DNA from: Caulobacter ginsengisoli
GTDB taxonomy: Bacteria; Pseudomonadota; Alphaproteobacteria; Caulobacterales; Caulobacteraceae
DNA length: 64,000 nucleotides
NCBI RefSeq assembly: GCF_030814835.1
Contig: NZ_JAUSVS010000013.1
Coordinates: 1-64,000 of the forward strand
Direction: 5' to 3'
A model generated the notes under the pieces. The model was not told the DNA's origin and searched no databases. It was given only the letters and a program-made list of their open reading frames with translations. The translations under genes were made by a program, and so were the position numbers. Positions 23,759 to 31,732 of this stretch are shown here, one piece after another; within the stretch, counting starts at the first letter, position 1, and each line of letters opens with the position of its first letter.

Positions 23759-25674
23759 TCGATCTGATTTTCCCTGACGGCTCGGTCCGTCAATATCCGC
23801 CGGGATCCTCGGGGCGCGACGTCGCCTCGGCGATCTCCAAGTCGCTCGAGAAACGCACGCTGCTGGTCCGCCTGGACGGCAAGCTCTACGACTTCGACCG
23901 CCCGCTGCCGCACGGCGGCAAGGTCGAGTTCGTCGACCGCACGGACCCGCAGGCCCTCGACACCATCCGCCACGACACGGCCCACGTCCTGGCCGAGGCG
24001 GTGCAGGAGCTGTTCCCCGGCACGCAGGTGACCATCGGCCCGAACGTCGAGGACGGCTTCTATTACGACTTCGCCCGCAACGAGCCCTTCTCCACGGACG
24101 ACTTCGGATCAATCGAAAAGCGCATGCGCGAGATCGTCGACCGCGATGAGAAGATCATCCGCGAGGAGGTCGACCGCGACGCCGCCATCGCCGACTTCCA
24201 GGCGATGGGCGAGGGCTACAAGGCGCAGATCATCGAGGGCATCCCGGCCGGCGAGACGGTGACCATCTACCGCCAGGGCAAGTGGAAGGATCTCTGCCGG
24301 GGCCCGCACCTGCCCTCGACGAAGCATGTCGGTAAGGCCTTCAAGCTGACCAAGCTGGCGGGCGCCTACTGGCGCGGCGACCAGAACAACGCCCAGCTGC
24401 AGCGCATCTACGGCACGGCCTGGGCGACGGAGGAAGACCTCGCCGCCTATCTCAAGCGGGTCGAGGAGGCCGAGAAGCGCGACCACCGCAAGGTGGGCCG
24501 GGCCATGGACCTCTTCCACCTGCAGGAAGAGGGCAAGGGGATGATCTTCTGGCATCCCAAGGGCTGGACGCTCTACCGCACGCTGGAGGCCTATATGCGC
24601 CGGCGGACGGAGGAGGGCGGCTACAACGAGGTCAAGACGCCGCAGATCCTCGACCGCTCGCTGTGGGAGCGCTCGGGCCACTGGGCCAAGTTCGGCCACG
24701 CCATGTTCACCTGCGAGACGGACGAGGGCGAGACGCTGGCCGTCAAGCCGATGAACTGCCCCGGTCACATCCAGATCTTCAATGTCGGCCAGAAGTCCTA
24801 TCGCGACCTGCCGCTGCGCATGGCCGAGTTCGGCTCCTGCCACCGCTATGAGCCCTCGGGCGGGCTGCACGGCATCCTGCGGGTGCGGGCCTTCACGCAG
24901 GACGATGGCCACATCTTCTGCCGCGAGGACCAGATCGAGGACGAGACGACGCGGTTCGTCAAGCTGCTGCATTCGATCTACGCCGACCTGGGCGTGGAGC
25001 TGCACAGCGTGAAGCTGGCCCTGCGGCCGGAACTGCGCCTGGGCACGGACGAGCAGTGGGACATCGCCGAATCCAAGCTTGAGCGGGCCGCCAAGGCCGC
25101 CGGGGTCGAGGTCGAACACCTGCCGGGCGAGGGCGCCTTCTATGGTCCCAAGCTGGAGTTCCACCTGAAGGACGCCATCGGCCGCACCTGGCAGTGCGGC
25201 ACGCTGCAGCTCGACTATGAGACGCCCGGCCGGCTGGGCGCCGAATATGTCGCCGAGGACGGCTCCAAGCAGGAGCCGGTCATGCTGCACCGGGCCATCC
25301 TGGGGACGTTCGAGCGGTTCCTGGGGATCCTGATCGAGAACTACGGCGGGGCCTTCCCGCTGTGGCTCGCCCCGGTCCAGGTGGCGGTCGCCACGATCAC
25401 CTCCGACGCCGACGACTACGCCGAAAAGGCCCGCGCGGCCTTCAAGGCGGCCGGTCTTCGGGTCGAGACGGACCTGCGCAACGAGAAGGTCGGCTACAAG
25501 ATCCGCGAGCACAGCCTGGCCAAGGTCCCGGTCATCGCCGTGGTCGGCCGCAACGAAGCGGAGGAGGGCAAGGTCGCCATCCGCCGCCTGGGTTCGCAGG
25601 ACCAGACGATCGTCACCCTGGAGGAGGCGGTGAAGCTGCTGTCTGCCGAGGGGACGCCGCCGGATTTGAAGTAG
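23755..25674 (+). CDS. thrS: Threonyl-tRNA synthetase
   Basis: A 639-residue class II aminoacyl-tRNA synthetase. Domains in order: TGS (about 1-65, MIDLIFPDGSVRQYPPGSSG), the SAD editing domain with HDTAHVLAEAVQELFPG and the zinc-binding editing cysteine segment DLCRGPHLPST, the catalytic domain with motif 2 EFGSCHRYEPSGGLHGILRVRAFTQDD and the zinc site MNCPGH, then motif 3 HRAILGTFERFLGILIE and the anticodon-binding domain. ATG overlaps the yidD TGA. A strong terminator follows. Confidence 0.98.
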   Translation: MIDLIFPDGSVRQYPPGSSGRDVASAISKSLEKRTLLVRLDGKLYDFDRPLPHGGKVEFVDRTDPQALDTIRHDTAHVLAEAVQELFPGTQVTIGPNVEDGFYYDFARNEPFSTDDFGSIEKRMREIVDRDEKIIREEVDRDAAIADFQAMGEGYKAQIIEGIPAGETVTIYRQGKWKDLCRGPHLPSTKHVGKAFKLTKLAGAYWRGDQNNAQLQRIYGTAWATEEDLAAYLKRVEEAEKRDHRKVGRAMDLFHLQEEGKGMIFWHPKGWTLYRTLEAYMRRRTEEGGYNEVKTPQILDRSLWERSGHWAKFGHAMFTCETDEGETLAVKPMNCPGHIQIFNVGQKSYRDLPLRMAEFGSCHRYEPSGGLHGILRVRAFTQDDGHIFCREDQIEDETTRFVKLLHSIYADLGVELHSVKLALRPELRLGTDEQWDIAESKLERAAKAAGVEVEHLPGEGAFYGPKLEFHLKDAIGRTWQCGTLQLDYETPGRLGAEYVAEDGSKQEPVMLHRAILGTFERFLGILIENYGGAFPLWLAPVQVAVATITSDADDYAEKARAAFKAAGLRVETDLRNEKVGYKIREHSLAKVPVIAVVGRNEAEEGKVAIRRLGSQDQTIVTLEEAVKLLSAEGTPPDLK

Positions 25675-25702
25675 CTACCCTCCACCGGGAGATGGAATGA
25701 GG

Positions 25703-25736
25703 AGGCGAGGTCCGTGCACGGGCCTCGCCTTTTTTT
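25703..25736 (+). terminator. Strong intrinsic terminator after thrS
   Basis: A GC-rich hairpin (AGGCGAGG arm at 25703-25710 and CCTCGCCT arm at 25723-25730) with further pairing around CCGTGCACGG, followed directly by a run of seven T residues ending at 25736. It starts 29 bases after the thrS stop. Confidence 0.9.
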
Positions 25737-25919
25737 AAATCCTCCCCCGGAGGGGGAGGGGGACCATGCGGAGCATGGTGGAGGGGGTTTACGCTGCCTC
25801 AGGCTGTCAGGAAGGGGCGCGGCGGGATCGGCTGAGTGTTTGCCTTCAGGCGTGGTTGGCGGCGGCAACCCCCTCCACCACCCTTCGGGCGGTCCCCCTC
25901 CCCCTCCGGGGGAGGATTT
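25737..25919. repeat. Nested palindromic element 2 (183 bp)
   Basis: Arms 25737-25789 and 25867-25919 are 53-base inverted copies of one another. Each arm contains two hairpins: outer CCTCCCCC/GGGGGAGG, and an inner one that differs between arms but still pairs (ACCATGC-GGA-GCATGGT at 25763-25779 versus ACCACCC-TTC-GGGCGGT at 25877-25893). The element abuts the thrS terminator on the left and the HMG-CoA lyase stop on the right, filling the whole intergenic gap. Confidence 0.9.
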
Positions 25920-25925
25920 GTGTAG

Positions 25926-26834
25926 CTAGGCTGCGGCCGGCGGAAACACGCCAGCCCGGGTCAACGAAGACGCCGGCGCCTTGCCGATCCGCTCGCCGGC
26001 CCACTTCGCCGTCTCGATGAGCCTGCCCAGGTCATACCCCGTCTCGAACCCGGCCCGCTCCAGCATGTAGACCAGGTCCTCGGTGCCGATATTGCCGGTC
26101 GCCGCCGGAGCGAAGGGGCAGCCGCCCAGGCCGCCGACCGAGGCGTCCAGGACGTCGACCCCGGCCTCGACGCCGGCGAAGGCGTTGGCCAGGCCCGTGT
26201 TGCGGGTGTCGTGGAAATGCAGGCGCAGCTTGATGTCGGGCGCGACCTTGCGGACGGCCTCGATGCGGCGGCGGACCAGCCAGGGATCGGCCGCGCCGAT
26301 GGTGTCGGCCAGGGCCAGTTCGGCGACGCCCATGCCGGCGACGGCGCGGGCGATGTCGACGACGCGTTCTTCGGGAACCTCGCCCTCGAAGGGGCAGCCG
26401 AAGGCGACGGAGATGGTGATGCTGATCGGCGGGCCGCCCTCGGCCTTCTGGCGGGCGGCGATGGCGGCGGCGGCGGTGACCTGCTCGGCGGCCGAGGCGC
26501 CCTGGTTGCGGATGCCGAAACTGTCGGTGGCGCAGACCACGACGTTGGCTTCATCGCAATTGGCGGCGACGCAGCGGTCCCAGCCGCGCTCGTTCAGCAC
26601 CAGGCCGATGCGCGAACGCGTCGGGTCGGCGGGCAGGGCGGCCATGATTTCCTCGGCCCCGGCCATCTGCGGCACCCGCTTGGCGTTGACGAAGCTGACC
26701 ACCTCCTGGCGGCGCGCGCCGGCGGCTTCGAGACGCGTGATCAGCTCGACCTTTTCGGCGACCTCGAGAATGGCCTTCTCGTTCTGCAGCCCGTCGCGGG
26801 CGCCGACCTCGACGATTTCGATGAAACGGCTCAT
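25926..26834 (-). CDS. Hydroxymethylglutaryl-CoA lyase
   Basis: A 302-residue TIM-barrel lyase cleaving HMG-CoA to acetyl-CoA and acetoacetate, the last step of leucine breakdown. IVEVGARDGLQNE carries the catalytic Arg and metal Asp, HFHDTRNTGLAN the metal histidines, and GLGGCPFAPAATGNIGTEDL the active-site cysteine loop. ATG at 26834 overlaps the TGA of the upstream glycosyltransferase gene. The other leucine-degradation genes (liuA-D) are not in the window, although an acyl-CoA dehydrogenase is encoded far away at 61.6 kb. Confidence 0.94.
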   Translation of the reverse strand: MSRFIEIVEVGARDGLQNEKAILEVAEKVELITRLEAAGARRQEVVSFVNAKRVPQMAGAEEIMAALPADPTRSRIGLVLNERGWDRCVAANCDEANVVVCATDSFGIRNQGASAAEQVTAAAAIAARQKAEGGPPISITISVAFGCPFEGEVPEERVVDIARAVAGMGVAELALADTIGAADPWLVRRRIEAVRKVAPDIKLRLHFHDTRNTGLANAFAGVEAGVDVLDASVGGLGGCPFAPAATGNIGTEDLVYMLERAGFETGYDLGRLIETAKWAGERIGKAPASSLTRAGVFPPAAA

Positions 26835-28606
26835 GGCGAGACTCTAGATGGGGCTGGAGCGACCGGTTCGCCACGGTAGAAGGTCAGCACCATGGTGTGG
26901 TTGTTGGTGTAGTCCTTGCCGGTGAAGGTCCCAACCGGACGCGGGGTCAGGCCCCGCTGCGCCATGGCGGCCAGGAAGCTTGGCATCTGCTTGCGATCGA
27001 CCACGGCGGGCCGACCCTCGGAGATGGCCTCGGCGGCGTCGGGGCCGTTGCCCAGGCCCGTGGCGGTGCCCAGGGCGAAGACCAGGCTGGGCTCGTTGAA
27101 GCCGGCGATTTCCACCGGCCCCGGCACGATGCCGCCGCGCGGGTTGAGGCCGTTCTGGTCCAGGGTCCGCACGATGCCGCGCGACACCCATAGCGGCTCC
27201 AGGCGCGGAGCCAGGCCGCTGAAGAGGGCGGTGTGGGCCAGCACGCCCAGGGCGCCGGCCACCACGATGGCGGTGACCGCCGCGCGGTTGAGCAGCAGAT
27301 AGGCGCCGATCAGGGCGGTCAGCACGAAGAGGCCGGCGGTGACGGCCGTCCAGGGCGTGTCGGTCGGGTCGCCGAACTGGCTCATCAGATAGACGGCGGC
27401 GATGGCCAGGATGCTGCCCATGAACACCGCCAGCCCGGCCCCGGCCCACCGCACCTTTGTTCCCAAGGCCTCGCGCAGGGCGGCGGCCATCATCCAGGCC
27501 AGGGCCCCGTGGGCGGGCAGGGTGTAGTGGAAGAGCTTGGTCGGCAGCAGCTCGAACATCAGCCAGGTCGGGATCAGCCAGCAGAGGGCGAAGCGCAGGC
27601 CAGGCTCGACCCGTTTCTGCCAGGCGGTGACCAGGCCGGCGGGCAGCAGCAGGGTGGCGGGGAACAGCAGGATGCCGGCGATCAGCGTGTGGTAGCCGAA
27701 CAGGCCGCCGTGCCGCTCGTGGCCGCCGGCCAGCTTGGGGGCCAGGTCGCCGGTGATGGCGCTGCCCCAGAAGCCGCCGTCGGTGCTGACGGTGATCGCC
27801 CAGGCCCAGGGCCCGCAGACCAGCAATACGAACAGCAGGCCCCAGCGCCAGCCCAGCTGCCGCAGGAAGGCCATTTCCGAGCCGACCGCGGCGGTGAATT
27901 CACCGAACTCCTGTCCGGTCGGTGCGCGGAGCTTGGCGGGGCGATGGGCCCACAGGTAGCCGCCCATCGCCGAGACCCACAGGGCCAGTCCCGTCAACAG
28001 GGCCACAAGCGGCCCGACGGGTCCCTTGACCAGCGTCCCCAGCGCTATGCCGACCCAGAAGAGGGTCTTGGTCCGCCAGCCGACCGGCGGTCCGCCCCGG
28101 GTCGACAGGTAGAGCCTGGCCATGGCCGCCAGGGCCAGGGTGACGGCCCCGGCCAGCACCGCGTCGGTCTTGGCGGTCAGGGCTTCGGTCGACAGCAGCA
28201 GGCTGGAGCCCAGCATCGCCCCGGCCAGCAGGGCGAATCGCGAGCGCATGAAGCCGGCCGCCCCCCAGGCGCAGGCCGCCGCCGCCAGGGCCGCGCCCAG
28301 CAGCGAGGGAATGCGGTAGGGCCAGATGTCGCGGTTCTCGACGCTGGAGAAGGCCGCCACGCTGACCGCCTGCAGCCAGTGGATGCCCACCGGCTTCTTG
28401 TCGCGCGGCCGGTCCTGCAGGCGGATGTCGACGAAGTCGCCGGTCTCGAACATCTGCGAGGTGGCCTGGACGAAGCGCGATTCGTCGCGGTCCATCGGCG
28501 GCATGGTGAAGGCGCCGGGCAGGCCGGCCAGGAAGGCGACCACCGCGGCGATCAACGGGCCGCGCCAGCCCTGGCTCCAGGCGTCGAGACGGGATTCGAG
28601 CGTCAT
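26831..28606 (-). CDS. ArnT-like polyprenyl-phosphate glycosyltransferase (GT39/83 type)
   Basis: A 591-residue polytopic membrane protein. Near residue 40 AFTMPPMDRDESRFVQATSQM contains the DxDE periplasmic loop that forms the catalytic site of PMT/ArnT-type enzymes, followed by DRPRDKKPVGIHWLQA, also conserved in ArnT. More than ten hydrophobic segments follow, then a small periplasmic C-terminal domain. It would transfer a sugar from undecaprenyl phosphate to lipid A or another envelope acceptor. ATG at 28606 chosen; the frame stays open upstream. The divergent GT2 gene probably makes the lipid-linked donor. Confidence 0.88.
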   Translation of the reverse strand: MTLESRLDAWSQGWRGPLIAAVVAFLAGLPGAFTMPPMDRDESRFVQATSQMFETGDFVDIRLQDRPRDKKPVGIHWLQAVSVAAFSSVENRDIWPYRIPSLLGAALAAAACAWGAAGFMRSRFALLAGAMLGSSLLLSTEALTAKTDAVLAGAVTLALAAMARLYLSTRGGPPVGWRTKTLFWVGIALGTLVKGPVGPLVALLTGLALWVSAMGGYLWAHRPAKLRAPTGQEFGEFTAAVGSEMAFLRQLGWRWGLLFVLLVCGPWAWAITVSTDGGFWGSAITGDLAPKLAGGHERHGGLFGYHTLIAGILLFPATLLLPAGLVTAWQKRVEPGLRFALCWLIPTWLMFELLPTKLFHYTLPAHGALAWMMAAALREALGTKVRWAGAGLAVFMGSILAIAAVYLMSQFGDPTDTPWTAVTAGLFVLTALIGAYLLLNRAAVTAIVVAGALGVLAHTALFSGLAPRLEPLWVSRGIVRTLDQNGLNPRGGIVPGPVEIAGFNEPSLVFALGTATGLGNGPDAAEAISEGRPAVVDRKQMPSFLAAMAQRGLTPRPVGTFTGKDYTNNHTMVLTFYRGEPVAPAPSRVSP

Positions 28607-28677
28607 GTGCGCCTGTGTAGCATGAACCCCGTCCCGCCAACCCGTTCCCGAAGCGCGCAATTGCGCTATGAGGGGCC

Positions 28678-29451
28678 ATGGCCTCCGCACCGAAGAAAAC
28701 CCCCGCCGCTGCTTCCAGGAAGCCGGCTTCCGACAAGCCCGACTACTCCGTCGTCGTCCCGGTGTTCGACGAGGGCGAGGCCGCGCCGGTCCTGGCCCGC
28801 GAGATCGCCGCCGCGTTCAAAGGCCAAAGTTACGAGATGGTCTTCGTCGACGACGCCAGCCGCGACGACACCCGCGCCCGGCTGGTGGCGCTGAAGGCCG
28901 AGATTCCGCAGCTGCGCGTGCTGGCCCACCGTAAGAACAGCGGCCAGAGCCGGGCGGTGCGCACCGGCGTCATGGGCGCGCGCGGCGACATCATCGTCAC
29001 CCTGGACGGCGACGGCCAGAACGACCCGGCCGACGCCCCGCGCCTGGCCGAACGGCTCAAGGCCAGTCCGCCGGAGATGGCCCTGATCGGCGGCGAGCGC
29101 GTCAAGCGCCAGGACAGCGCCGCCAAGCGCCTGGGCTCGCGGTTCGGCAACGGGGTGCGCAAGCGCCTCTTGAAGGACGAGTGCAACGACACCGGCTGCG
29201 GGCTGAAGGCCTTCCGCCGCGAGGTCTTCCTGCGGCTCCCCTATTTCGACCACATCCACCGCTACCTGCCGGCCCTGGTGGTCCGCGAGGGCTTCAAGAC
29301 CGCCTTCGAGCCGGTCAACCACCGCCACCGCGAGACGGGGGTGTCGAAATACACCAACTGGGGCCGGCTGAAGGCGTCGGTGTCCGACCTGCTGGGGGTG
29401 ATGTGGTTGCAGTCCCGGGCGCGGAATCCCGAGGGCGTGGACGAGGTTTGA
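28678..29451 (+). CDS. Family 2 glycosyltransferase (dolichyl-phosphate-sugar synthase-like)
   Basis: A 257-residue GT-A fold enzyme. SVVVPVFDEGEAA is the UDP/GDP-binding beta strand, FVDDASRDDT and LDGDGQNDPADAP hold the metal-binding acidic motifs, and RRHRETGVSKYT-like HRHRETGVSKYTNWGRL is the ArnC/DPM signature. No C-terminal transmembrane pair is seen, so it is the short, soluble or peripheral type. It is divergently transcribed from the ArnT-like gene across 71 bases, so the two probably form a donor-synthase and transferase pair. Confidence 0.88.
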   Translation: MASAPKKTPAAASRKPASDKPDYSVVVPVFDEGEAAPVLAREIAAAFKGQSYEMVFVDDASRDDTRARLVALKAEIPQLRVLAHRKNSGQSRAVRTGVMGARGDIIVTLDGDGQNDPADAPRLAERLKASPPEMALIGGERVKRQDSAAKRLGSRFGNGVRKRLLKDECNDTGCGLKAFRREVFLRLPYFDHIHRYLPALVVREGFKTAFEPVNHRHRETGVSKYTNWGRLKASVSDLLGVMWLQSRARNPEGVDEV

Positions 29452-29458
29452 AAACAGC

Positions 29459-29625
29459 GTTCCTCGCCCGTTGGGCGAGGGGGACCACGAAGTGGTGGAG
29501 TGGGCTCTTGGGAGCACACGGAGTTTCAGGCACGTCCACGCCGACAAAGCTCAATCCGGACCCCCCGTGTGTTTCACGGCCCACTCCGTCGGCTTCGCCG
29601 CCACCTCGCCCAAGGGGCGAGGAAC
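29459..29625. repeat. Nested palindromic element 3 (167 bp)
   Basis: Inverted arms 29459-29521 and 29565-29625. The outer hairpin is CCTCGCCC/GGGCGAGG in both arms. The inner hairpin reads ACCAC-GAA-GTGGT in the left arm (29484-29496) and CGGC-TTC-GCCG in the right (29590-29600), so bases change while pairing is kept. A GGAGTGGG block follows in both. The plan is the same as element 2 with different sequence. It begins eight bases after the GT2 stop; 29626-29745 shows only the leader of the next gene. Confidence 0.88.
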
Positions 29626-29745
29626 TGGGAAATCGAGACGGGTGAGCTTTCCAAACTCGCCTGTTGAACCACCCGCGCTTTGCCCTGCCGAAAAAAGGCG
29701 TTAACCCTTACGCTTCCGGACCATCCGGATGGGGGAGGTCGCCTG

Positions 29746-30186
29746 ATGTTCGCCGCGTTTCCGCTGCTGGCTCTGCCGGTGCTGATCTACAACCTGATCG
29801 CCCTGACCCTCAGCGGCGGTTTCAAGTCGGGCATGGCCGCGGACCGGTTCACCCAGCCGCTGTTCAATATCGGCATGACCTCGGGCGCGTCCTGGCCGGT
29901 CACCCTGTCGGACCTGTTGCTGGCCGGCTCACTGGTGGTGCTGTTCATCGAGCTGTTGAAATCCACCACCAGCCGGCGGGTGGCCATCATCAATCACTCG
30001 CTGTCGATGGGCCTGTTCATCATCTGCCTGATCGAGTTCCTGCTGGCCCCGGCCTTCGCGACCTCGACCTTCTTCCTGATGACGCTGATGGTGCTGCTCG
30101 ACGTTCTGGCCGGCTTCATCGTCACCATCGTCGCCGCCCGCCGCGATATCGACCTGGCCAGCGGCGTGGGCGGCCTCGACCACTAG
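29746..30186 (+). CDS. Four-helix membrane protein of unknown function
   Basis: A 146-residue protein that is nearly all membrane: FPLLALPVLIYNLIALTL, LLLAGSLVVLFIELL, GLFIICLIEFLLAPAF and FFLMTLMVLLDVLAGFIVTIVAAR. The charged IELLKSTTSRRVAIINHS segment forms a cytosolic loop. A GGGGGAGG ribosome-binding site at 29731-29738 supports the ATG at 29746 over an upstream in-frame ATG at 29680. No family recognised from motifs. Its TAG stop lies in a CTAG that also serves as the stop of a tiny antisense ORF. Confidence 0.78.
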   Translation: MFAAFPLLALPVLIYNLIALTLSGGFKSGMAADRFTQPLFNIGMTSGASWPVTLSDLLLAGSLVVLFIELLKSTTSRRVAIINHSLSMGLFIICLIEFLLAPAFATSTFFLMTLMVLLDVLAGFIVTIVAARRDIDLASGVGGLDH

Positions 30187-30248
30187 GTGAGGATCGTAAA
30201 GATCAGGGCGACGACGGTGACGTCCAGGATGCGAACGATAAGGGCCAA
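30183..30248 (-). CDS. Possible 21-residue hydrophobic peptide
   Basis: A TTG-started ORF encoding 21 residues (beginning MALIVRILDVTVV and ending FTILT), a single hydrophobic helix with one Arg and one Asp near the N-terminus. A GGAGG motif precedes the TTG by about seven bases on the minus strand. It ends in the same CTAG as the convergent membrane protein gene. This resembles small membrane peptides such as toxins or transporter subunits. Too short for statistical support; treated as a candidate only. Confidence 0.35.
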   Translation of the reverse strand: MALIVRILDVTVVALIFTILT

Positions 30249-30307
30249 GACAGGCCTCCAGGCTAGGATTCACCTCTCGTAAAGCAAGACTGGCGCCAGT
30301 TCGGGAC

Positions 30308-30607
30308 ATGGCCCTCTTCTTCGACGCCGCCTGGTTCGACGCCCGCCTCGCCGAGCGCGGGCTTTCGCGCACCGTGCTGGCGGCGGTGGCCGGCATGGGC
30401 GAGGCGGACCTGGCCCTTGTCTTCAAGGACCAGCGGGAGCTGTCGGCCGCCGAAGTGACGGCCTTCGCCGAGCTGTTGGGCGTCACCCCGGGCGAAATTG
30501 CCCACCATGCGGGGGTGTCGACGCCCGTCCCGGCCGTGGACCGGCTGGCGGCGCTGGAGGCGCGGGTGGCGGCGTTGGAGGCGGAACTGGCGCGGCTGAA
30601 GCGCTAG
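30308..30607 (+). CDS. Small helix-turn-helix-like protein with C-terminal coiled coil
   Basis: A 99-residue protein. Residues about 15-70 resemble an XRE/Cro-type helix-turn-helix (LAERGLSRTVLAAVAGMGEADLALVFKDQRELSAAEVTAFAELLGVTPGEI is partly shown here by its helices LSRTVLAAVAGMG and ELSAAEVTAFAELLGVTPGEI). The tail DRLAALEARVAALEAELARLK is a clear short coiled coil with heptad leucines, so the protein probably oligomerises. A short sequence-specific regulator is plausible. ATG at 30308; the convergent gene overlaps its stop by four bases. Confidence 0.7.
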   Translation: MALFFDAAWFDARLAERGLSRTVLAAVAGMGEADLALVFKDQRELSAAEVTAFAELLGVTPGEIAHHAGVSTPVPAVDRLAALEARVAALEAELARLKR

Positions 30608-30861
30608 ATTTCCTTCTTCCGCAGCAGCCCCTTGGGCGGCCGGCGGTCGTCGGGGCCGGAGTATTCGGTTTCCAGATAGGCCGCCCGGGCGTGGTCCAGC
30701 ACCTCGGGGCCGCCGCGCAGGCCGCGTTTCTGGCCGGGCTGGCCCAGCAGCTGGGCGTCGAAGGTGGAGTCGCGGCGGCGGCCGGCCGCACTGCCGTAGG
30801 GGTGCTCCTTGCGGGGCTGCGGCGGCTCGGTCGGGACGGGCAGGCGGCGGTCGTCGCTCAT
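30604..30861 (-). CDS. Conserved small hydrophilic protein, unknown function
   Basis: An 85-residue, highly charged, proline-rich protein (MSDDRRLPVPTEPPQPRKEH...LRKKEI) with no membrane segment. GQKRGLRGGPEVLDHARAAYLETEYSG looks like the only structured part. The ATG at 30861 is preferred to an ATG six codons upstream because it opens on hydrophilic MSDDRR. It lies 41 bases downstream of phaR on the same strand and may be co-transcribed with it. No family recognised. Confidence 0.65.
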   Translation of the reverse strand: MSDDRRLPVPTEPPQPRKEHPYGSAAGRRRDSTFDAQLLGQPGQKRGLRGGPEVLDHARAAYLETEYSGPDDRRPPKGLLRKKEI

Positions 30862-30902
30862 GAACCCGATGATGCCCAATACGGGTTAAGAACGGGTGGC
30901 GA

Positions 30903-31514
30903 TCAGCTCTTGTTGGCCAGCTTGTCGATCTGGGCCCGCATGGCCTCGACCTGCTTTTTCAGCTCGTCCAGCGAGTCGTTGCTGGCCGGAGCCTGAGCCG
31001 GCGCCGCTTCCGGCTTGGCGGCGGCCTCGCCCTCGTCGCCGCGGAAGGCGAAGGGGGTGAACATCTTCATCGCCCGCTCGAACAGCACCATGTTCTGGCG
31101 AATGGTCTCGTCATAGGCGCCGATCCCGGGCGGAGTCAGGACGCCCAGCTGCGAGCGCATGCGCTCCTGCTGCTTGGCGAAACTGGCCAGGCTCATTTCC
31201 AGATAGCTGGGCAGGAAGGTCTGCATCTGGTCGCCGTAGAAGCTGATCAGCTGGCGCAGGAACTGGATGGGCAGCAGGTTCTGGGCCCCGGTCCGGTTCT
31301 CTTCCTCGAAGATGATCTGGGTCAGCACCGAGCGGGTGATGTTCTCACCGGTCTTGGCGTCATAGACCACGAAATCGACCCCGCCCTTGACCATGTCGGA
31401 CAGGTGTTCGAGCGTCACGTAGCTGCTGGAGGCGGTGTTGTAGAGACGCCGGTTGGCGTATTTCTTGATGACCACGCGGTCCCCGGTCTCGCCGGCGTCG
31501 GTGTTCTCGGTCAT
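30903..31514 (-). CDS. phaR: Polyhydroxyalkanoate synthesis repressor PhaR
   Basis: A 203-residue PHB-responsive repressor. The N-terminal DNA-binding domain is VVIKKYANRRLYNTASSSYVTLEHLSDMVK, the invariant PhaR signature, followed by the PHB-accumulation regulatory domain (DFVVYDAKTGENITRSVLTQIIFEEEN). The C-terminal Ala/Pro linker and a coiled-coil (LDELKKQVEAMRAQIDKLANKS) may anchor it to granules. It normally represses phasin and its own gene. Divergent from phaA across 218 bases. Confidence 0.95.
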   Translation of the reverse strand: MTENTDAGETGDRVVIKKYANRRLYNTASSSYVTLEHLSDMVKGGVDFVVYDAKTGENITRSVLTQIIFEEENRTGAQNLLPIQFLRQLISFYGDQMQTFLPSYLEMSLASFAKQQERMRSQLGVLTPPGIGAYDETIRQNMVLFERAMKMFTPFAFRGDEGEAAAKPEAAPAQAPASNDSLDELKKQVEAMRAQIDKLANKS

Positions 31515-31732
31515 TTCATCCCCGGAATCGGGCGGGCAAGCCGCTTATCTTGCGCCGCAGTATCGCGAAAGCGAAGGCGTTACGCCAGCCTTAGTGGTTG
31601 TGACGAAAAAGCCAACCACTTCAAAGTCTCTCCGTGACGAACGGCGCGCCTTTAGGCATGGTGCGCGCGCACAACAATCAGGACGGCCCCCGGATTCAAC
31701 CGGCGCCGCAGCAAGACAGCCGGAGCCTCACC
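31515..31732. promoter_or_regulatory. phaR-phaA divergent control region
   Basis: The 218 bases between the divergent genes hold no other credible gene. TTGCGCCGCAG at 31550-31560 fits, with one mismatch, the CTGC-N3-GCAG type of PhaR operator described in Paracoccus. A perfect 12-base palindrome GTGCGCGCGCAC lies at 31661-31672, closer to phaA. Both are candidate binding sites only. Confidence 0.45.

Noticed and set aside
27233..28894. A 553-codon plus-strand frame antisense to the ArnT-like gene
   Set aside because: The Gly/Gln/Arg-rich translation is typical of the complement of a membrane-protein gene in high-G+C DNA; no domain is visible.
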